From Nitrospirae bacterium UBA4572 (GTDB lineage Bacteria; Nitrospirota; Leptospirillia; Leptospirillales; Leptospirillaceae): a DNA stretch of 12,313 nt. Both the position numbers and the translations under genes were made by a program. The notes beneath the pieces were generated by a model. The model worked only from the letters and a program-made list of their open reading frames with translations. It had not been told where the DNA came from and did no database searches. The stretch is from assembly GCA_002387725.1 (NCBI GenBank), contig DGKK01000016.1:1-12313 (forward strand). The letters are read 5' to 3'. Shown here piece after piece: positions 1-6,486 of this stretch (positions within the stretch are counted from its first letter, which is position 1; each line of letters opens with the position of its first letter).

Positions 1-58
1 AGGGCGGGGTGGTTGACGGGACTCCTCCTGAAATTTGAATGATTGCGACAAGAATGAG

Positions 59-538
59 CTAGACGGACATCTCCCCAATCCGGTCCAGCTCCCGCTTGAA
101 TGCCACGGGATCATGGCTAAGACGATCCGGCGGCAGGGCCAAAAATGCCTCAATGCGATGGCGCAAGAGGCGATAGGCCGTCTCAAAGGCCCGATCGATC
201 TCTCGCTCGCTCCCGGTGGCCTTGGCCGGATCCTCCACCCCCCAATGGGATCTGAGGGCGGGGCCGAGATAAGCGGGGCATGTCTCTCCGGCGGCACTTG
301 CGCAGACTGTAATGACCACATCGGGAACGACGGGAAGAGCCTCCCAGGATTTGCTGGAGAGCCCCTCCACAGAAATGCCCTCCCGCCTCAGAAGGGCGAG
401 GCTTCGGGGGTGGACCGTGCCGGTGGGATGGCTTCCGGCACTCATCGCCCGAAGTCCCGCCGGGGCGAGATGGTTAAAGGTGGCCTCCGCCAGAATCGAG
501 CGGCAGGAATTTCCCGTGCAAAGAAAAAGGACATTCAT
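59..538 (-). CDS. arsC: Arsenate reductase, thioredoxin-coupled (LMW-PTP type)
   Basis: This enzyme would reduce cytoplasmic arsenate to arsenite for export. The N-terminus carries the phosphatase-like P-loop CTGNSCRS, with nucleophile Cys7 and Arg13 (C-X5-R). A second region, VVITVCASAAGETCP, supplies Cys79 and Cys87, the redox pair that passes the disulfide to thioredoxin in the pI258 ArsC family. HWGVEDPA further on is the usual ArsC substrate-side motif. The ATG at 538 gives 159 aa and places the motif where the family has it; a GAAGG lies 5 nt upstream. A GTG at 550 is in frame and would add four residues, but a strong AGGAGG (553-558) sits only 2 nt before it, so the start is not fully settled. 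No arsR or arsenite pump is visible. After the stop, the minus strand has another AGGAGG at 24-29 with no start codon at normal distance. Confidence 0.93.
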   Translation of the reverse strand: MNVLFLCTGNSCRSILAEATFNHLAPAGLRAMSAGSHPTGTVHPRSLALLRREGISVEGLSSKSWEALPVVPDVVITVCASAAGETCPAYLGPALRSHWGVEDPAKATGSEREIDRAFETAYRLLRHRIEAFLALPPDRLSHDPVAFKRELDRIGEMSV

Positions 539-550
539 CGCGGCCTTCAC

Positions 551-916
551 TCCCTCCTAAAGACGTGACAAGAACCACCACCTCCGCCCCCGTCGGATGT
601 GAGTAAACAATCGGCGAAAGCTTCAGGACTCAGAAGAGCCTCAGCTCGATAATTTCAACATTACAACAATAGTTGAAATTAAGTCAAGCAAGAAATGCCA
701 GGACGAAGATCTATGAGGAACAACATGATATTGGCATGGACAGGGGCAAAAAAGGGGAAGGCGATGATAAGAGGGATACTTAAGGAGGGAGGGGCGATCG
801 GAAAAGATGACCCCGGAAAAAAAAACCGTGACAGGAAGAAGGATCGTGGCCCCCTAAAGCTCCCGAAGGAGTTTCGCAGGCAAGAAGCCATTCTTCCCGA
901 CACGGCGGCGCCATCG
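551..916. other. Intergenic region without a convincing gene
   Basis: Apart from the arsC promoter/operator, this stretch between arsC and the dehydrogenase terminator shows no supportable gene. Short open frames exist on both strands (for example 695-1003 plus and 679-903 minus). They lack a ribosome binding site at the start and read as low-complexity Lys/Gly/Arg or Phe/Pro/Ser sequence. The 695-1003 frame also runs into the end of the dehydrogenase gene. Confidence 0.5.
651..687 (-). promoter_or_regulatory. arsC promoter with overlapping inverted-repeat operator
   Basis: On the minus strand TTGACT (687-682) and TAATGT (663-658) form a plausible -35/-10 pair with an 18-nt spacer. A perfect 9-bp inverted repeat, AATTTCAAC-N12-GTTGAAATT (651-680), covers the spacer, the -10 box and the likely start of transcription. 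Bound protein there would block RNA polymerase. By position and AT-rich dyad form this suits an ArsR-family repressor; no such gene is in the window, so the regulator is inferred. Confidence 0.55.
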
Positions 917-945
917 CAAAAGGGCGGAGAAGGGAGTCCTCCGCC
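917..945 (-). terminator. Rho-independent terminator after the alcohol dehydrogenase
   Basis: Read on the minus strand, GGCGGAG (945-939) pairs with CTCCGCC (929-923) around a 9-nt loop and is followed by CTTTTG. It lies 15 bp past the dehydrogenase stop. The T tract is only four long, so strength is uncertain. It would separate the dehydrogenase operon from arsC, which has its own promoter. Confidence 0.6.
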
Positions 946-959
946 AGGATTCTCTCCCT

Positions 960-2015
960 TTAGGGACGCAGGGAGGCCATATCGATGGAGAAGCGATACT
1001 TGACGTCGGATTTTAGGAGCCGTTCATAGGCCTCATTCACCTTCTGGATGGGAATGACCTCCACATCGGCGGTTATATTATGATCCCCGCAGAAGTCGAG
1101 CATCTCCTGGGTCTCCTTGATCCCGCCGATCAGAGAGCCCGAGAGGGTTCTCCGACCGAAGAGAAGGGCAAAGGAGGCAACGGGAAGGGGCTTTTCCGGA
1201 GCGCCCACCAAGGTCAGATGGCCATCGAGCCCAAGCATCCCCAGAAGGGCGTTGATGTCGTGGTCCGCGGCGATGGTGTCGAGGATGAAGTCGAAGCTTC
1301 CGGCGTGTTTTTTCATCTCGTCGGGATTCGTGGAGAGGATCACCTCATGGGCTCCCAGCCTCAGGGCATCCTCCTTCTTTTTGGGGGAGGTGGTGAAGAC
1401 CGCCACATGGGCCCCGAAGGCCCGGGCAAACTTCACCCCCATATGGCCCAGACCCCCAAGCCCCACAACCCCCACCTTCTTCCCCCGGATCTCCCCCCAG
1501 CGGCGGATGGGTGAATAGGTGGTGATGCCGGCGCACAGGAGGGGAGCCACCCCCGCAGGGGCAAGATTGGAAGGAACACGCAGGACAAAGTGGCGGTCGA
1601 CGACGATGCTGTCGGAGTACCCCCCATAGGTCACCCCACCGAGGTGTTTGTCGGGGGAGTTGTAGGTAAAGACGCCGTTTGGGCAGAACTGCTCGAGATT
1701 GGCCCGGCAGCTGGGACAGCTCTGGTCGGAGTCGACGAGACACCCGACACCCACGAGATCTCCCGCCTTGAGGTCCTTGACCGCCGAACCCACCCCCACC
1801 ACGCGGCCCACGATTTCATGGCCGGGAACCGCCGGATAGACCGTCGGCATGACCGAGTTCCACTCGTTGCGGACGGTATGAAGATCGGAGTGGCAGATCC
1901 CGCAGTAGAGGATGTCGATCTGTACGTCCCGCTCGGTGAGGTCGCGGCGGGGGATCTGGGTCGGGGCAAGGGGGGCCGTGGGGCTGGCCGCAGAATAGGC
2001 TTTGGCGTGATACAT
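960..2015 (-). CDS. Zinc-dependent NADP(H) alcohol/aldehyde dehydrogenase (YahK/CAD-like)
   Basis: This 351-aa medium-chain dehydrogenase closely resembles E. coli YahK and cinnamyl-alcohol-dehydrogenase-type aldehyde reductases. Catalytic zinc ligands are visible as Cys41 (GICHSDLH), His66-Glu67 (PGHEIVG) and Cys161 (LLCAGITTYSP). The Rossmann fold has GLGGLG at 185-190. The following strand ends TTSPKKK (208-214), a serine-lysine pattern that favours NADP(H). The structural zinc loop is unusual: in VDSDQSC-PSC-X7-C the first of four expected cysteines is Asp97, leaving Cys100, Cys103 and Cys111. The start ATG has AAGGAG 7 nt upstream. It lies 30 bp behind the aldo/keto reductase on the same strand, so the two are probably cotranscribed. 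Likely role: NADPH-dependent reduction of reactive or aromatic aldehydes. The substrate cannot be told from sequence. Confidence 0.92.
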   Translation of the reverse strand: MYHAKAYSAASPTAPLAPTQIPRRDLTERDVQIDILYCGICHSDLHTVRNEWNSVMPTVYPAVPGHEIVGRVVGVGSAVKDLKAGDLVGVGCLVDSDQSCPSCRANLEQFCPNGVFTYNSPDKHLGGVTYGGYSDSIVVDRHFVLRVPSNLAPAGVAPLLCAGITTYSPIRRWGEIRGKKVGVVGLGGLGHMGVKFARAFGAHVAVFTTSPKKKEDALRLGAHEVILSTNPDEMKKHAGSFDFILDTIAADHDINALLGMLGLDGHLTLVGAPEKPLPVASFALLFGRRTLSGSLIGGIKETQEMLDFCGDHNITADVEVIPIQKVNEAYERLLKSDVKYRFSIDMASLRP

Positions 2016-2045
2016 TTTCGAACTCCTTTTTTTGAGAGTGCTCTG

Positions 2046-3050
2046 TCAGAGACCGGTCATCCGCTCCATCTTTTCCGGATACCGATCTCCATGGACAGGT
2101 GTTGCGACCGAAAGCGCGTTGATCTCCTCGAGATCCTGAGGAGAAAGGGCAAGGGAGAGGGCCCCGATGTTTTCGTCAAGGCGCTCCTTTCGGGTGGTTC
2201 CCGGGATGGGCACAACAAAGGGCCGCTTTGCCAGAAGCCACGCCAGGGCCACCTGGGCCGGGGTGGCGTGATGGCGGACTGCGATCTCCCCGAGCCGCTC
2301 CACCAGGATCTGGTTGTGGCGGAGAGCCTCGGGAGAAAATCGCGGGAGGCTCTGGCGAAAGTCTCCCGCCTCGAAGGTCGTGCCCTCGCGAAGGGCCCCG
2401 GTCAGAAATCCCCGCCCCAGAGGGCTGTAGGCCACCAACCCGATCCCCAGCCTTTCGAGACAGGGGAGGAGCTCCTCCTCCGGACGCCGAAACCACAAGG
2501 AATACTCGTTCTGGACCGCGGCGACGGGCTGCACGGCATGGGCCCGGGCAATGGTCCCCACGCCGGCTTCCGAGAGGCCAAAGTGGCGGACCTTCCCCTC
2601 GCGGATGAGATCCTTGACCGCCCCGGCCACCTCCTCGATGGGGACATCGGGATCGATCCGATGCTGGTAGAAGATATCGATGACCTCTGTGCGAAGCCTT
2701 GCAAGAGAGGCGTGGCAGACCTCCCGTATATGCTCCGGGCGGCTGTTCAGGACCGGGCCCGATCCGGCGGTCGTTCGGGGATCCACCGAGGTGTCAAAGC
2801 CGAACTTCGTCGCAATCACCACCCGATCGCGCACCGGCGCCAGCGCCTCCCCCACCAGCTCTTCATTGGTGAAGGGACCGTAAACTTCGGCCGTGTCGAA
2901 GAAGGTGATTCCCCGCTCCACCGCATGGCGGATCAGGGCCACCATCTCTTTTTTGTCCTTGGGCGGACCATAGGAAAAGCTCATTCCCATGCATCCAAGT
3001 CCCAGGGCAGAGACCTCCAGATCCCCTCTTCCCAATAGGCGTTTTTTCAT
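2046..3050 (-). CDS. Aldo/keto reductase (AKR superfamily, probably NADPH-dependent)
   Basis: The protein has 334 aa, the usual length for a single TIM-barrel aldo/keto reductase. The catalytic tetrad is readable: Asp52 and Tyr57 in FFDTAEVYGP, Lys82 in IATKFGF, and His130 in FYQHRID. The cofactor side shows AYSPLGRGFLTG and, near the C-terminus, PIPGTTRKERLDEN, the loop that usually holds the 2'-phosphate of NADPH. GLGCMGMSFSYG near the N-terminus places it with the YajO/AKR13-type enzymes. I chose the ATG at 3050 because GGAGG lies 8 nt upstream; an in-frame TTG at 3056 would sit only 2 nt from that site. It is first in a two-gene operon with the alcohol dehydrogenase and divergent from an AraC-family regulator. 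It probably reduces carbonyl compounds to alcohols. Confidence 0.92.
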   Translation of the reverse strand: MKKRLLGRGDLEVSALGLGCMGMSFSYGPPKDKKEMVALIRHAVERGITFFDTAEVYGPFTNEELVGEALAPVRDRVVIATKFGFDTSVDPRTTAGSGPVLNSRPEHIREVCHASLARLRTEVIDIFYQHRIDPDVPIEEVAGAVKDLIREGKVRHFGLSEAGVGTIARAHAVQPVAAVQNEYSLWFRRPEEELLPCLERLGIGLVAYSPLGRGFLTGALREGTTFEAGDFRQSLPRFSPEALRHNQILVERLGEIAVRHHATPAQVALAWLLAKRPFVVPIPGTTRKERLDENIGALSLALSPQDLEEINALSVATPVHGDRYPEKMERMTGL

Positions 3051-3095
3051 GGGCAATGCCTCCCTAGAACGAGTTGTGCCGTCGTCATCCCAATG

Positions 3096-3155
3096 ACCTC
3101 ACCTCCCGAGAGTACCTCACCAGGGAGACAATGGGGTAGACAATTCCTATGAATT
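3096..3155. promoter_or_regulatory. Candidate regulator-binding repeats in the divergent AKR / araC intergenic region
   Basis: The octamer ACCTCACC occurs twice as a direct repeat (3096-3103 and 3114-3121, 18 nt start to start). A short dyad AATTC-CTAT-GAATT lies at 3142-3155. AraC-family proteins often bind paired direct repeats upstream of the gene they activate, so the octamers are candidate half-sites. No strong sigma-70 promoter is obvious on either strand, which would fit activator-dependent expression. This is inference from position only. Confidence 0.3.
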
Positions 3156-3236
3156 TTTTGCCTAAAAATGCAAAGTCAGAAAAGAGAGTTTGCCCGGAAG
3201 AAAAAGGTCATGTAGGATGAAAAGAGGGAGGTAATG

Positions 3237-4175
3237 ATGGAAATCGTTAAAAAATTCGACATGGAAAAAGAGAGGGAAACGGATCTTCTTGTGGGAGGCC
3301 TCTCGGAAAAAATTGCCCGATTGACCAAACACGGGGACATGACGGCCACCGCCGTCCCCGGACTCTCCCTCTTTCGCCGGGAGGAGCCGACGGAGCCCTT
3401 CAGCGGCCTCTATGAACCCAGCCTGTGCCTGGTCGCCCAGGGCAGCAAACGCGTTCTTCTGGGAGACGATACCTATACCTACGATCCCCGAAACTACCTG
3501 ATCACCTCGGTCCACCTCCCGACGATCGTTTGCGTAACCGAGGCGAGCCGGGAGAGACCCTACCTGGGGCTCAAGCTGGTTCTCGACCTTCGGGAGGTCT
3601 CCGAGCTCATGCTGGACACCCATCTCCCCTCACCTCTCCCTCCACAGTTCTGCCGGGGGATGGCAACCGGGCGGGTGACCCTCCCCCTGGTCGACGCCGT
3701 CCATCGCCTCATCGACCTTCTGGAGGAGGAGAAGGCTATCCCGATCCTGGGCCCTCTGATTCATCGGGAGATCCTCTATCGCCTCCTGACGGGAGAACAG
3801 GGGGCCCGGCTCAGAGAGTTTGCCGTAAGCGGAAGCCGAAGCCGGCAGATCGCTCACACGATCGAATGGATGAAACAGCATTTTACCGAGAGCATCAGCG
3901 TGGAGGATCTATCCAGGATGGCCGGCATGAGCCCTTCGAGCTTTCACCAGCACTTCCGCGCCATGACCGCCTTGAGCCCCCTTCAATACCAGAAGCAGCT
4001 CCGGCTCCAGGAGGCCCGAAGGCTGATGCTCACTGAGCGCCTCGACGCCGCCACCGCGGCCTTCCGCGTGGGCTATGAGAGCCCGTCCCAGTTCAGCCGG
4101 GAATACGGACGGATGTTTGGGGCTCCTCCCCGCCGCGACATGACGCACCTGAGGCAGATCGCCGTCAGCGAATAG
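3237..4175 (+). CDS. AraC-family transcriptional regulator with AraC_N sensor domain (YqhC-like)
   Basis: This is a regulator of about 312 aa. The N-terminal half has the cupin-like AraC_N pattern of the YqhC group (EPSLCLVAQGSKRVLLGDD, then YLITSVHLPT). The C-terminal ~100 residues form the paired helix-turn-helix DNA-binding domain: ISVEDLSRMAGMSPSSFHQH is the first helix pair, RVGYESPSQFSREYGRMFG the second. Two adjacent ATGs (3234 and 3237) are possible; GGGAGG at 3226-3231 is 5 nt before the second, which I prefer. A five-codon frame (MKRGR, from 3217) ends in TAA overlapping the first ATG, possibly by chance. The gene faces away from the aldo/keto reductase and alcohol dehydrogenase operon and probably activates it in response to aldehydes, as YqhC does for yqhD-dkgA in E. 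coli. Confidence 0.9.
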   Translation: MEIVKKFDMEKERETDLLVGGLSEKIARLTKHGDMTATAVPGLSLFRREEPTEPFSGLYEPSLCLVAQGSKRVLLGDDTYTYDPRNYLITSVHLPTIVCVTEASRERPYLGLKLVLDLREVSELMLDTHLPSPLPPQFCRGMATGRVTLPLVDAVHRLIDLLEEEKAIPILGPLIHREILYRLLTGEQGARLREFAVSGSRSRQIAHTIEWMKQHFTESISVEDLSRMAGMSPSSFHQHFRAMTALSPLQYQKQLRLQEARRLMLTERLDAATAAFRVGYESPSQFSREYGRMFGAPPRRDMTHLRQIAVSE

Positions 4176-4253
4176 GGTCTCAGGAGTCCCTTCCCTGAAG
4201 TCTGAACAAGCATCGACCTCACCCGCTCATCTCGTTTACTCTCCCCCTTTTAC

Positions 4254-4274
4254 CCCCTCCTGCCTCAGGAGGGG
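4254..4274 (+). terminator. Strong hairpin downstream of the AraC-family regulator
   Basis: CCCCTCCTG and CAGGAGGGG form a perfect 9-bp GC-rich stem with a CCT loop, about 80 nt after the regulator's stop. The tract after it (ACTTTCCCGTTTCT) is only moderately T-rich. It may act as an intrinsic terminator or as an mRNA 3'-end stabiliser. It also lies downstream of the convergent minus-strand nucleotidyltransferase gene and could serve as a barrier there, though no T tract follows on that side. Confidence 0.5.
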
Positions 4275-4328
4275 ACTTTCCCGTTTCTACATTCATCAGC
4301 TCTTCGCTTCCGACTCGGAGTGCTACTA

Positions 4329-4350
4329 ATTCTAAATTGCAATCAAGATG
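4329..4350 (+). repeat. IS630 left terminal inverted repeat
   Basis: The left end begins ATTCTAAATTGCAATCAAG, just after TA at 4327-4328. It matches the complement of the right end with five mismatches over 22 positions. Confidence 0.75.
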
Positions 4351-4384
4351 TCACTAACGTATACTCTCGTCATGGAGGTGCGCC

Positions 4385-4870
4385 ATGGCGAGAAAAGCAA
4401 CCTTTTCCAACGGAGAGATCGTTCAGGCCAACGAACTCCGAAACAGCGCGAAAACCTTGGAAGAGATGCAACGGGCTCTCTCCGTACTCCTGATGGCGGA
4501 AGGCCACATGGAAGCAGAGAAGGCTTCCTCTCTTTTGGGAATCAGCACCCGGACTCTTTTCCGGTACCGAGAAAGTTTTCGCGATCAAGATCTGCCCTCC
4601 CGCTCGACCTGGGGTGGACGTCGGCATTGTCTCATGAGCCCGGAAGAAGAACGGGCCTTTCTGGCTCCCTGGCTTCAACAGGCCAAAGAGGGAGGGGTGC
4701 TCACGGTTCCTCCCCTTCATGCCGCCCTCGAGGAGACGCTGGGCCGGAAGATTCCTCTCTCGACCACATACCGGCTTCTCTCCCGGCATGGATGGCGGAA
4801 GGTCAGCCCGGACACCAAGCATCCCAAGAGTCGACCGGAGGACCAAGAGGAGTTTAAAAAAACTCCCTGA
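4385..4870 (+). CDS. IS630 transposase, N-terminal part (DNA-binding domain)
   Basis: This 161-aa frame starts at an ATG with GGAGG about 6 nt upstream. It contains the helix-turn-helix that binds the terminal repeats: AEKASSLLGISTRTLFRYRESF is a typical recognition helix region. A second winged-helix segment follows (PLHAALEETLGRKIPLSTTYRLLSRHGWRK), as in other IS630 transposases. It ends at TGA 4868-4870, just past TTT AAA AAA ACT CCC. The catalytic part continues without sequence loss in the +1 frame, so a full enzyme needs a +1 shift, or transcriptional slippage losing one A, at the A7 run (4856-4862). Alone it might act as a DNA-binding regulator of transposition. Confidence 0.85.
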   Translation: MARKATFSNGEIVQANELRNSAKTLEEMQRALSVLLMAEGHMEAEKASSLLGISTRTLFRYRESFRDQDLPSRSTWGGRRHCLMSPEEERAFLAPWLQQAKEGGVLTVPPLHAALEETLGRKIPLSTTYRLLSRHGWRKVSPDTKHPKSRPEDQEEFKKTP

Positions 4871-5612
4871 AACTCTGGCGGCCACCGTCCTGACAAGGCC
4901 GGAGGACTTTCCGGTCCGTCTTCTTTTTCAGGACGAGGCTCGTTTTGGACGGATGACCGATCCCCGGTCCTGTTGGGCGCCGGCTCCGCTCCGTCCGGTT
5001 GTTCCGCTGGCCTTGGTGCGGGAATACGTGTATGAATATGCCGCTGTAAGCCCCCAGGATGGGGCGCTCGACTTCATGACGGCAGAAAAGATGAATACGG
5101 AAAGCATGAACCGTTTTCTGGACCAGGTCCGGAAGGCCCATCCGGACGATTTCCTGGTTATGGTCACGGACGGCGCCTCGTCCCACAAAGCCAAGGGGTT
5201 GAACATTCCGGAGAGGATGCCTCTGATCTATTTGCCCCCGTATTCTCCGGAACTGAACCCGGTGGAACTGCTCTGGAACATCCTCCGCCGGGACCATTTC
5301 GCGAATCGCGTCTTCGATTCCCTCAAAAGCGCGATTCTGCAAGCTGAAACCGGACTGACCAAGATGGCCGCCAACCGATCGTCGATCCGAAGCCTGACAA
5401 ACTGGCCTTGGATTAACGCCACCTTGAATGCGAATCAGAATTACTTTGGAGCAATCCCTTCTTCTTTTCCGGTTAAGGAAAGATTTCGGAAGGCTTCCAG
5501 CCTCTCCTTCCCCCATGCAACCGTATCGTCGAAATCCAACTCCAAGGGGGTTTCAAGCAACTCCCATGTCCTTCTGGCCGATGGGCTCGATTTCATTCTT
5601 TCGAGGGATTGA
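4857..5612 (+). CDS. IS630 transposase, catalytic DDE part (+1 frame, runs past the element's right end)
   Basis: This frame continues the transposase from the A7 run (KKLPETLAAT and onward). It carries the catalytic triad: first Asp in LLFQDEARFG (codon 4932), second Asp in VMVTDGASSHKA (codon 5169), and Glu in SPELNPVELLWNILRR (codon 5265). There are 31 residues between the last two. The frame is open further upstream to an ATG at 4719, but there it is only a shadow of the N-terminal part and has no good ribosome binding site. The element contains no stop in this frame: its last codon AAT is followed by TAC made from the target TA plus host C, so translation continues 56 codons into the antisense strand of the neighbouring gene and stops at 5610-5612. 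That tail is not part of the family domain. Confidence 0.8.
   Translation, partial: KKLPETLAATVLTRPEDFPVRLLFQDEARFGRMTDPRSCWAPAPLRPVVPLALVREYVYEYAAVSPQDGALDFMTAEKMNTESMNRFLDQVRKAHPDDFLVMVTDGASSHKAKGLNIPERMPLIYLPPYSPELNPVELLWNILRRDHFANRVFDSLKSAILQAETGLTKMAANRSSIRSLTNWPWINATLNANQNYFGAIPSSFPVKERFRKASSLSFPHATVSSKSNSKGVSSNSHVLLADGLDFILSRD
5420..5441 (-). repeat. IS630 right terminal inverted repeat
   Basis: Read on the minus strand from 5441 it begins ATTCTGATTCGCATTCAAG, mirroring the left end. It overlaps the last transposase codons inside the element (TTG AAT GCG AAT CAG AAT) and is followed by TA at 5442-5443. Confidence 0.75.
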
Positions 5613-6163
5613 TGGATTCCGTCCAGCCGGGTATGAATCAGCCCAGCCATTCTTTGCACGTCGAGAGCCTTCGGATGCATCGACTCGATACAGGTCCAAT
5701 CGAAAAGATCCCGGGGTGTCAGGTAGGCTCCCCGATAAAACAGCTTTTTGGCCAAGACCTCTTCCACCGGCTCAAGCAAGAAAAGACTTTTTTCGGACGA
5801 TTCGGGCGACAGTCCCGTCAGGGACATGCGAACGATGAAATCGACTTCGCCCTCGGAAAATTTCAATTTCAAAAAGGTCGCGTCCTCTTCGTACCCCTGC
5901 ACAAGCTCTCCGACTTTATCGTTCAATCGTGGAGACATGAGTCCAATCCACTGGGGATCGCGGATAAACAAATCGATGTCCCGGCTGATTCTGTGGCCCA
6001 ATGCGAGCATCAACCGGGTTCCACCGCCCAGAAGGGGGGACAGGCGACCGTTTCCGGAGGAGATCTCCGCATCGGACACAATCTCGGAGGCTCTTTTTTC
6101 GAGATATTTCCAACTCCCAAAGACGAGCCAGCGTTCCATTTCTTTTTGACTGATCCGAGGCAT
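5441..6163 (-). CDS. Nucleotidyltransferase, AbiEii-like toxin family
   Basis: This 240-aa protein has the signature of AbiEii/MNT-type nucleotidyltransferases. GGGTRLMLALGHRISRDIDLF at 47-66 gives the GG-T loop and the metal-binding Asp62/Asp64 pair. Asp108 in GEVDFIV is the likely third acidic ligand, and VLAKKLFYRGAYLTPRDLFDW (from about 137) is the conserved helical region behind the active site. Family members such as AbiEii and MenT modify nucleotides or tRNA ends as toxins of type IV-like toxin-antitoxin or phage-abortive systems. I chose the ATG at 6163 because GGGAG lies just upstream; a longer frame from 6199 overlaps the upstream gene and has no site. It follows that small gene by 14 bp, forming a bicistron. 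An IS630 copy sits in its stop codon without altering the protein. Confidence 0.8.
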   Translation of the reverse strand: MPRISQKEMERWLVFGSWKYLEKRASEIVSDAEISSGNGRLSPLLGGGTRLMLALGHRISRDIDLFIRDPQWIGLMSPRLNDKVGELVQGYEEDATFLKLKFSEGEVDFIVRMSLTGLSPESSEKSLFLLEPVEEVLAKKLFYRGAYLTPRDLFDWTCIESMHPKALDVQRMAGLIHTRLDGIHQSLERMKSSPSARRTWELLETPLELDFDDTVAWGKERLEAFRNLSLTGKEEGIAPK

Positions 6164-6177
6164 GAGGCTCCCAGTGA

Positions 6178-6480
6178 TTAGCGAGTCATTTTTTCCCATT
6201 CGGGAGCTGGTGGAAAGGACATCCCTCTTATTTCTTCATAAAGTTCCTGGACGTTTTCGAGCGAACCGCCGCATTCACCAACGGCTTTGAGAATGGACGT
6301 CGGGGAATTTTCATGAAAAAGAAAGGCGAGAACGTCTTTGGCGGGAGACCTGATTCCGGCGAGAGTCCCGTGTTTCAAGATTTCATAGACATCCTCTTCC
6401 GACACGGTTCCCAGCCCGTAGGGAACGCTCAAATGAAATGCGATCAAGGACCCGGCACTCTCCATTGTCGATCGGCTCAT
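6178..6480 (-). CDS. Hypothetical small protein, candidate antitoxin/partner of the nucleotidyltransferase
   Basis: This 100-aa acidic protein begins at an ATG with GGAGG 6 nt upstream; an in-frame GTG at 6486 abuts that site and is less likely. I do not recognise the family. The visible sequence is mostly predicted helix (VSEEDVYEILKHGTL, SPAKDVLAFLFHE, LENVQELYEEIRG), has no membrane segment and ends PAPEWEKMTR. It is the first gene of a bicistron with the AbiEii-like nucleotidyltransferase 14 bp downstream. Small-gene-then-toxin order suggests an antitoxin, but it does not show the winged-helix sequence I would expect of a classical AbiEi. The function is inferred from context only. Confidence 0.65.
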   Translation of the reverse strand: MSRSTMESAGSLIAFHLSVPYGLGTVSEEDVYEILKHGTLAGIRSPAKDVLAFLFHENSPTSILKAVGECGGSLENVQELYEEIRGMSFPPAPEWEKMTR

Positions 6481-6486
6481 CCTCAC

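Larger units (their letters stand above)
4327..5443 (+). mobile_element. IS630-family insertion sequence with flanking TA target duplication
   Basis: The element proper spans 4329-5441 (1113 bp) between TA dinucleotides at 4327-4328 and 5442-5443. TA duplication is the hallmark of IS630/Tc1/mariner insertion. The ends are imperfect inverted repeats: 17 of 22 positions match between 4329-4350 and the complement of 5441-5420, starting ATTCT at both ends. Inside is a two-frame DDE transposase reading rightward, and the right repeat lies within the coding frame. Removing the element and one TA rejoins CTAC-TA-CTTTGG, which reads as the natural end of the minus-strand nucleotidyltransferase gene. 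The boundaries are therefore supported from both sides. Confidence 0.85.

Noticed and set aside
35..568. 177-codon plus-strand frame opposite arsC
   Set aside because: It is antisense to a gene with intact P-loop and redox cysteines and has no recognisable domain.
695..1003. 102-codon plus-strand frame near the arsC promoter
   Set aside because: It has no ribosome binding site and low-complexity composition, and its end overlaps the terminator and 3' end of the dehydrogenase gene.
1590..3038. 482-codon open frame on the plus strand across the dehydrogenase and aldo/keto reductase genes
   Set aside because: It is antisense to two genes with clear catalytic motifs and starts inside one of them without a ribosome binding site. 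Long antisense frames are expected with this GC-rich codon use.
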